From: an uncultured Collinsella sp.
GTDB lineage: Bacteria; Actinomycetota; Coriobacteriia; Coriobacteriales; Coriobacteriaceae
Reading direction: 5' to 3'
DNA length: 10,560 bases
Assembly: GCA_900549065.1 (NCBI GenBank)
Contig: URNC01000064.1
Location: 1 to 10,560, forward strand
Shown here: positions 6,487 through 10,560 of the stretch, one piece after another
How positions within the stretch are numbered: position 1 is the stretch's first letter
How the letters are laid out: each line of letters starts with the position of its first letter
Notes under the pieces: generated by a model
The model's input: only the letters and a program-made list of their open reading frames with translations
Databases searched by the model: none
What the model was told of the DNA's origin: nothing
Program-made: the position numbers and the translations under genes

Positions 6487-6502
6487 GGAATCAGCTAGGT
6501 CG

Positions 6503-6538
6503 CGGGGCGTCGCCTGTGTTTGGCGGCGTCCCGTTTTT
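6503..6538 (+). terminator. strong intrinsic-terminator hairpin in the leader of the glycosyltransferase unit
   Basis: CGGGGCGTCGCC (6503-6514) pairs with GGCGGCGTCCCG (6522-6533) over 12 base pairs including two G-T wobbles, with a seven-base loop TGTGTTT and TTTTT at 6534-6538. This is a textbook intrinsic terminator. It lies 115 bases beyond the MFS stop and could end that message. But it is also downstream of the predicted -10 box at 6481 and upstream of the ATG at 6560, so any transcript from that promoter must pass it. Confidence 0.82.
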
Positions 6539-6559
6539 GTGTTGCAGGGAGGGTAAGGC

Positions 6560-7747
6560 ATGAACGCCACAGTCGTGATTCCAACGTATTGGGCGGGCGA
6601 TGACGCTTGCGCAAACGCCCCTGGCACCTATGATCATTCGACGCGACTCAACGCCGACAATCCCGAACTCGACCGCTGTCTGGCCTCGCTTGAGCAGGTA
6701 CGTGACATCCCGCGCATCATCCTTTTGGTGGTCTGTCCCGTTTCTGCCACAGCCGATGTGTCGCTGCGCGTGCGCGAGATTGTCGACGCGCATCCCACGC
6801 TCAAGGTCACCGTTGTCACCAACACCCAGGCCTCGCGCATCGCAGACCGGGTTGCTCAGATTGCGCCCAAGGGTTCGGGCGAGTGCGTGAGCCTGCGAGG
6901 CTACGGTGCCATCCGCAACATGGGGCTAGCCTGTGCCGCTGTGCTGGGTCATGACGCGGTTATCTTTTTGGATGACGATGAGACTGTCATCGACGCCGAC
7001 TTTATGAAGCGCGCGACCTATGCGTTGGGGCAGCAGACGCGTCAGGGCTTGCCGATCTTGGTCAAGAGCGGCTATTTCTACGATCGCGACGGCTCGCCGC
7101 TGGCTCCCACGGACAAGGCGGGCATCTGCCATCGTTGGTGGACCAAGCGCATCGAGTTCAACCGTTGGATGAAAAAGGCGCTCTCGGGCACCCGCATCTC
7201 GCGCTCCAACTACGTGTGCGGCGGCCTGATGGCCCTGCACGCCCGCGCCTTTACGCGTGTGGCCTTTGACCCGTTTATCACCCGCGGCGAGGACTTGGAT
7301 TACCTCTTTAACATGCGCATGTTTGGCTACGACGTGTGGTTCGATAACGAGTGGACCGTGCGCCATCTGCCTCCGGAGTCCGAAAAGCGCTCACCGCGCT
7401 TTATGCAGGATGTATACCGTTGGTACTACGAACGGGCCAAGTTGACATTCGCCGCGCATCAAAAGGAGCTCATTCCCGTTACGGCGGCATCACTCATGCC
7501 CTACCCGGGCCCGTGGATTTCGCGCGAGCTCGACGACCGCGTGCGCAAGACCGCTATGGTCCGCAGCGTGTTTACCCGCGAGCATGAGGGCTACCTGCGC
7601 ATTTGGCGCCATGGTATCGGCGAGGCAAAGGCCTATGCGCGCCAAAACGCTGCAAGCTACCTGCGTTTCCAGAGCTTTTGGCCCAAGATCATGGACGGGC
7701 TTTGGCGTGACGCACAACTGATTAGTATCCTGGAGGGGGCCGAATGA
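6560..7747 (+). CDS. GT-A fold glycosyltransferase (GT2-like)
   Basis: A 395-residue protein opening with TVVIPTYW, the usual first strand of family 2-like glycosyltransferases. The nucleotide-sugar and metal-binding motif is FLDDDETV (D138-D140, E141). It is preceded by GAIRNMGLACA (116-126), matching the 'G.aRN.g' segment of the family. TRGEDLDY (241-248) supplies the acidic acceptor-side motif, and VRHLPPE (267-273) follows. Such enzymes transfer a sugar from an activated donor to a glycan, lipid or protein acceptor; donor and acceptor cannot be told here. No membrane helix is evident, so it is probably a cytosolic or peripheral enzyme. GGGAGGG (6547-6553) precedes the ATG. Its stop overlaps the next kinase start (ATGA at 7744-7747), so the two are translationally coupled. 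The C-terminal third is helical and unassigned. Confidence 0.87.
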   Translation: MNATVVIPTYWAGDDACANAPGTYDHSTRLNADNPELDRCLASLEQVRDIPRIILLVVCPVSATADVSLRVREIVDAHPTLKVTVVTNTQASRIADRVAQIAPKGSGECVSLRGYGAIRNMGLACAAVLGHDAVIFLDDDETVIDADFMKRATYALGQQTRQGLPILVKSGYFYDRDGSPLAPTDKAGICHRWWTKRIEFNRWMKKALSGTRISRSNYVCGGLMALHARAFTRVAFDPFITRGEDLDYLFNMRMFGYDVWFDNEWTVRHLPPESEKRSPRFMQDVYRWYYERAKLTFAAHQKELIPVTAASLMPYPGPWISRELDDRVRKTAMVRSVFTREHEGYLRIWRHGIGEAKAYARQNAASYLRFQSFWPKIMDGLWRDAQLISILEGAE

Positions 7748-9087
7748 TCGACCGCCGCGCCCAGCGCGATAGTTCAATATCAATCTTTCGCATCATTGCC
7801 GTTGCCTGCGCCATTTGCGTGCTGGTGTACTTTATTTTTGCCTTGGTGACCGGTATCGAGCCGATCGCCACGGTGATTGCCTGCGCGCTGCTGTGCATCT
7901 TTCTGTGCATCTTTATCTTTTTGACGCTCAATCCCGATTCGGTGCGCTCCCAGTACACCGAGGAGACGCTCTCGGTGGCCTCGGCCATGCTTGAGGACAT
8001 TAAGGGCGGTCTGACGCAGGAGTCGGCGCGTTTGGTGTGCCGTCGCATTTTGCCCGAGACGCGCGCCATGACGGTGGCCATCACCGACGAGGGCAACGTG
8101 TTGGCCTGCGCAGGCGAGTTTGAGGAAAAACTACTGCCAGATTCTCCCATCCACACGCTTGCCACACGCTACGTTATCGAACATGGCATCGTGCAGTCGT
8201 TCAACCGTATGGTGGATGTCGTGGGCTCGGATGGCTCGCACAACCAAGTCCCCGCCGGCATTATCGCCCCCATCAAGGTGGGCGATCGTACCGTCGGCAC
8301 GCTCAAGTTCTACTACAAGACCCCGCGCGCCGTCGACCGTACCCAGTACGCGCTTGCCTCGGGCTTTGCCGAGATCTTGTCCACGCAGCTCGCCATCCAC
8401 GAGCTCGAGGTGCAAAAGGAACTCACAGCGCGCGCTGAGGTGCGTGCGCTGCAGGCGCAGATTAACCCACACTTCCTGTTCAACACGCTGAACACCATTG
8501 CATCGTTTACGCGCACCGACCCGCTGCGGGCCCGCGAACTGCTTCGTGAGTTCTCATCGTTCTATCGTGCCACGCTCGACAACTCGGGATCGCTCATTCC
8601 GGTCTCGCGCGAGGTTGCACAGACCAAGCGCTACCTTACCTTTGAGAAGGCCCGCTTTGGCGAGGACCGCGTGCTTGCGACGTTCGATGTGTCCGAGGAC
8701 GTGGAAGATACGCTGGTGCCGGCGTTCGTGATCCAGCCGATTGTCGAGAACGCCGTACGTCATGGTATGGGCGATGACGACGCCCTGAGGATCGACGTGA
8801 CCGTTCACCAAGACGGCGAGGATGCAATCTTGATTGCCGTGGCCGATAATGGCGTGGGCATGGATGAGGGTACCGCCGCCAGACTGTTTGACGAGCGCTC
8901 TGCCCGTCCCGACGCCAGCTCTCCCCAGGGTGGCGGCGCCGGTGTGGCCATGCACAATATTTCGGAGCGCATCCATCGCTTTTATGGGCCGCACTCCTAT
9001 ACGCGTGTCGAATCGGCGCCGGGCAAGGGCACCAAAGTGCTCCTTCATCTTGATTTGTCAGAGAGCATCTTTGACATTCAAGAGTAA
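7744..9087 (+). CDS. LytS-type sensor histidine kinase (second of two)
   Basis: A 447-residue membrane kinase with the same plan as the kinase at 1832: two helices (about 14-33 and 40-61), a GAF-like domain (about 70-220), the linker LASGFAEILSTQLAIHELE, and a PF06580-type H-box with H243 in QINPHFLFNTLNTI. The ATPase domain has N-box IVENAVRHG (N336), G1 DNGVGM (368-373) and G2 GGGAGVAM (396-403); the G2 has Val-Ala-Met where Gly-Leu is usual, but its glycines are kept. It should pass phosphate to the regulator encoded 72 bases downstream. The GGAGG (7732-7736) ribosome site lies inside the end of the glycosyltransferase gene and the starts and stops overlap as ATGA, so kinase production is tied to glycosyltransferase translation. 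The GAF part differs most from the first kinase, which suggests a different signal. Confidence 0.96.
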   Translation: MIDRRAQRDSSISIFRIIAVACAICVLVYFIFALVTGIEPIATVIACALLCIFLCIFIFLTLNPDSVRSQYTEETLSVASAMLEDIKGGLTQESARLVCRRILPETRAMTVAITDEGNVLACAGEFEEKLLPDSPIHTLATRYVIEHGIVQSFNRMVDVVGSDGSHNQVPAGIIAPIKVGDRTVGTLKFYYKTPRAVDRTQYALASGFAEILSTQLAIHELEVQKELTARAEVRALQAQINPHFLFNTLNTIASFTRTDPLRARELLREFSSFYRATLDNSGSLIPVSREVAQTKRYLTFEKARFGEDRVLATFDVSEDVEDTLVPAFVIQPIVENAVRHGMGDDDALRIDVTVHQDGEDAILIAVADNGVGMDEGTAARLFDERSARPDASSPQGGGAGVAMHNISERIHRFYGPHSYTRVESAPGKGTKVLLHLDLSESIFDIQE

Positions 9088-9096
9088 AATAAAAGG

Positions 9097-9134
9097 CTAC
9101 GGGCTCAACGTCATGCGACGGATGCCCGGCGTAG
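9097..9134 (+). promoter_or_regulatory. branched hairpin between second kinase and regulator
   Basis: CTAC and GGGC (9097-9104) pair with GCCC (9124-9127) and GTAG (9131-9134) with a three-base bulge; inside, CGTC-ATGC-GACG (9109-9120) forms a small stem with a four-base loop. No T-run follows, so it is unlikely to terminate. It could adjust the kinase-to-regulator ratio through pausing, processing or RNA stability. Confidence 0.4.
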
Positions 9135-9159
9135 TTAGTTGACGAAAGGTTTTATCCCT

Positions 9160-9876
9160 ATGCTGCGTGCGATGATTGTGGATGATGAGGCGCCGGCTCG
9201 CTCGGAGCTTCGCTTCCTGCTCGAGCAAACGGGCAAGATCGGCACGATCACGGAGGCGTCGAGCGTCCGCTCCGCCATCGAGATGCTTATGGAAAGTCGC
9301 GTGGATGTCGTGTTTCTCGATATCTCGATGCCCGGTGCCTCGGGCCTGCAACTTGCCGAGGCGCTGCATAAGCTCAAAAATCCGCCGGCGATCGTGTTTG
9401 TGACTGCGTATAGCGACCATGCGGTCGAGGCATTCGACGTGGATGCCGTCGATTATCTGATGAAGCCGGTCGAGGAAGCTCGCTTGGATCGTGCGATCGA
9501 GAAGGTCATGCAGCGCGCCAAGCCGGTTACGGACAGCAAGGTGACCATCGAGCGTATCCCGGTGGAAAAGGGCGGCCGCAAGGTGCTCATTCCCGTGGAC
9601 GACATTCGCTTTATCATGGCCAAGGACGATTACTCCTGCATCTATACCGTCGATGATCGCTTTTTGTCGACGACCTCGCTGGCGCAGTTTGAGGCCAAGC
9701 TCTGCGACTTTGGCTTCTTCCGTGTTCACCGCCGCTATATCGTTAACTTGGCGTGCGTCACGGATGTGGAGACGGTGCCCTCGGGCGCCATCCAGCTGGG
9801 CATTACGGGCGTCGACGAACGCGTGCCGGTTTCGCGCCGCCGCGTCGTGCCGCTCAAGAAGGCTCTGAGTCTCTAG
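9160..9876 (+). CDS. LytTR-family response regulator (second of two)
   Basis: A 238-residue regulator of the LytR/AlgR class. The receiver has D8, D9 and E10, phosphoacceptor D54 in FLDISMPG, T82 in FVTAYSD and K102 in LMKPVEEA. The LytTR DNA-binding domain (about 128-234) shows FIMAKDDYSCIY, FFRVHRRYIVNLACV and VPVSRRR. It pairs with the kinase at 7744 and closely resembles the regulator at 3256, including the shared DAVDY before the K102 loop. The ATG at 9160 is preferred, with GAAAGG (9144-9149) ten bases upstream. An in-frame TTG at 9139 would add seven residues but has no ribosome site. A terminator follows the stop directly, so the regulator is the last gene of the unit. Its targets are unknown; the neighbouring transporter and glycosyltransferase are candidates. 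Confidence 0.96.
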   Translation: MLRAMIVDDEAPARSELRFLLEQTGKIGTITEASSVRSAIEMLMESRVDVVFLDISMPGASGLQLAEALHKLKNPPAIVFVTAYSDHAVEAFDVDAVDYLMKPVEEARLDRAIEKVMQRAKPVTDSKVTIERIPVEKGGRKVLIPVDDIRFIMAKDDYSCIYTVDDRFLSTTSLAQFEAKLCDFGFFRVHRRYIVNLACVTDVETVPSGAIQLGITGVDERVPVSRRRVVPLKKALSL

Positions 9877-9882
9877 CACACT

Positions 9883-9933
9883 GGCCCCGCAGCCCTGTAG
9901 ACCCATCGTCTGCGGAGCCGTGGGGCCTTTTTT
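9883..9933 (+). terminator. intrinsic terminator after the second regulator
   Basis: GGCCCC (9883-9888) pairs with GGGGCC (9922-9927), with partial pairing further in and a long loop, directly followed by TTTTTT (9928-9933). It closes the glycosyltransferase-kinase-regulator unit seven bases after the stop codon. It also rules out the upstream in-frame start at 9920 for the next gene. Confidence 0.88.
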
Positions 9934-9973
9934 GTATGTATCTGCCGAATCGTTTTTTTGCGGAAGGGATCCC

Positions 9974-10441
9974 ATGAACAGTGCAAGCGCCAAGCGCATC
10001 GACATCATCTCGGACACCCACGGCTATTTGTCGCCTGCGCTCCTGGACGAGCTTGAGGGCGCGGATCTGATTATCCACGCCGGCGACCTTACGTCAGAGA
10101 TGGACTACGAGCACCTATGCACCATCGCCCCCGTGCGGGCCGTACTGGGCAACAACGATTACTACCGCGATTACGGCCCCGATGTAGACCGTCTTGCGCT
10201 CTTTACCTACGAAGGCCTCAAATTCGCCGTAGCCCACTACCGCGAAGACCTTCCGGTGGGATCCGTAGACGTAGCCATCAACGGTCACACCCACGTAACC
10301 AAAGAAGCCCAAGTGGGCCGCTGCTTAGTCCTCAACCCGGGCAGCGCCAGCTACCCCAGAGGCACCCGAGGTCCCACCATGGCCAGAATGCTAGTAAAAG
10401 ACGGCAAGATCATAAGCACCAAGTTTATTGACCTAGACTAA
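9974..10441 (+). CDS. YfcE/MJ0936-like metallophosphoesterase
   Basis: A 155-residue calcineurin-like phosphoesterase, a little short for the YfcE/MJ0936 group. Metal-binding motifs are in order: D14 and H16 in ISDTHGYL, D38 in IHAGDLT, N61 with D62 in VLGNND, H88 in VAHYRED, and H105/H107 in INGHTHV, followed by LNPGSAS. These should hold two metal ions and hydrolyse a phosphomonoester or phosphodiester in the cytosol; family substrates are mostly unknown. The H88 motif is usually HGH; here it is HYR, and the stretch from H88 to GHTH looks shorter than usual. GGAAGGGA (9962-9969) precedes ATG 9974. The second half uses codons rare in the neighbours (GTA, CTA, AGA, ATA, AAA). It is probably a single-gene unit between two terminators. 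Confidence 0.92.
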   Translation: MNSASAKRIDIISDTHGYLSPALLDELEGADLIIHAGDLTSEMDYEHLCTIAPVRAVLGNNDYYRDYGPDVDRLALFTYEGLKFAVAHYREDLPVGSVDVAINGHTHVTKEAQVGRCLVLNPGSASYPRGTRGPTMARMLVKDGKIISTKFIDLD

Positions 10442-10451
10442 CCGCAACAAA

Positions 10452-10482
10452 ACGGGGGATGCAGATGCGTCCCTCGTTTCCA
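10452..10482 (+). terminator. bidirectional terminator-like hairpin
   Basis: ACGGGGGA (10452-10459) pairs with TCCCTCGT (10470-10477) over eight base pairs with one G-T, loop of ten bases, followed by TTTCC on the + strand. On the opposite strand the hairpin is followed by TTTTG, so it may stop transcripts from both sides. It comes 10 bases after the phosphoesterase stop. The remaining 53 bases before the adapter hold no gene I can support. Confidence 0.65.
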
Positions 10483-10535
10483 TTTGAGCCAATGGCGGAA
10501 GTTCAACAAGATCCATCAGACCAACACCGCCGAGG

Positions 10536-10560
10536 CTGTCTCTTATACACATCTGACGCT
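10536..10560 (-). other. Nextera Read-1 transposase adapter remnant
   Basis: The last 25 bases are the exact reverse complement of bases 1-25: CTGTCTCTTATACACATCT (the Tn5 mosaic end) followed by GACGCT. This is library sequence. The genomic insert ends at base 10535. Confidence 0.98.

Noticed and set aside
9920..9973. Eighteen-residue N-terminal extension of the phosphoesterase
   Set aside because: It overlaps the T-run of the terminator at 9883-9933 and lacks a ribosome site; ATG 9974 has GGAAGGGA and begins just before the first catalytic motif.
10459..10535. Possible start of another gene (ATG 10459 onward, or a second frame ending KFNKIHQTNTAE)
   Set aside because: The ATG lies inside the terminator stem with no ribosome site, and fewer than 30 codons remain before the adapter. 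Neither frame shows a motif, so no gene can be supported.
1..10560. Search for phage defence genes, CRISPR repeats, transposases, tRNAs and riboswitches
   Set aside because: All coding space is taken by recognisable metabolic, transport and regulatory genes; no repeat array, tRNA cloverleaf, insertion-sequence end or riboswitch core was seen. The only transposon sequence is the laboratory Tn5 adapter.

Overview
The window is a GC-rich, densely coded stretch with all ten protein genes on the + strand. Both ends carry a 25-base Nextera (Tn5) sequencing adapter, so bases 26-10535 are the genomic insert of a metagenomic or tagmented contig. The strong preference for codons ending in C or G, the gut-type gene content and the LytS/LytR-like regulators suggest an actinobacterium of the class Coriobacteriia, possibly Collinsella-like. 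That placement is an inference from general style, not from a marker gene.

Layout. (1) 27-305: 3' end of an APC-family amino-acid permease. (2) 437-1714: a metal-dependent amidohydrolase of the Xaa-Pro dipeptidase/imidazolonepropionase-like group, probably acting on something the permease imports. (3) 1832-3990: a LytS-type histidine kinase and its LytTR response regulator. (4) 4083-5027: a zinc-dependent phospholipase C family protein without signal peptide. (5) 5129-6388: a 12-helix UMF1/Atg22-like MFS transporter. (6) 6560-9876: a GT-A glycosyltransferase, a second LytS-type kinase and a second LytTR regulator, with the glycosyltransferase and kinase joined by an ATGA overlap. (7) 9974-10441: a YfcE/MJ0936-like metallophosphoesterase, followed by a terminator hairpin.

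The central theme is two paralogous membrane kinase plus LytTR regulator pairs within 8 kb, both with short two-helix membrane anchors in place of the multi-helix LytS sensor. They flank genes for membrane lipid, transport and glycan functions. Both kinase transcription units have the same leader plan: a -10-like box, then a strong stem-loop with T residues, then the Shine-Dalgarno site and the first gene. Upstream of the glycosyltransferase unit there is also a cluster of GCAAT/ATTGC half-sites that could be an operator. No RNA gene, CRISPR array, insertion sequence or phage gene was seen. No stretch over 300 bases lacks a gene; the longest intergenic gap is about 170 bases (6389-6559).
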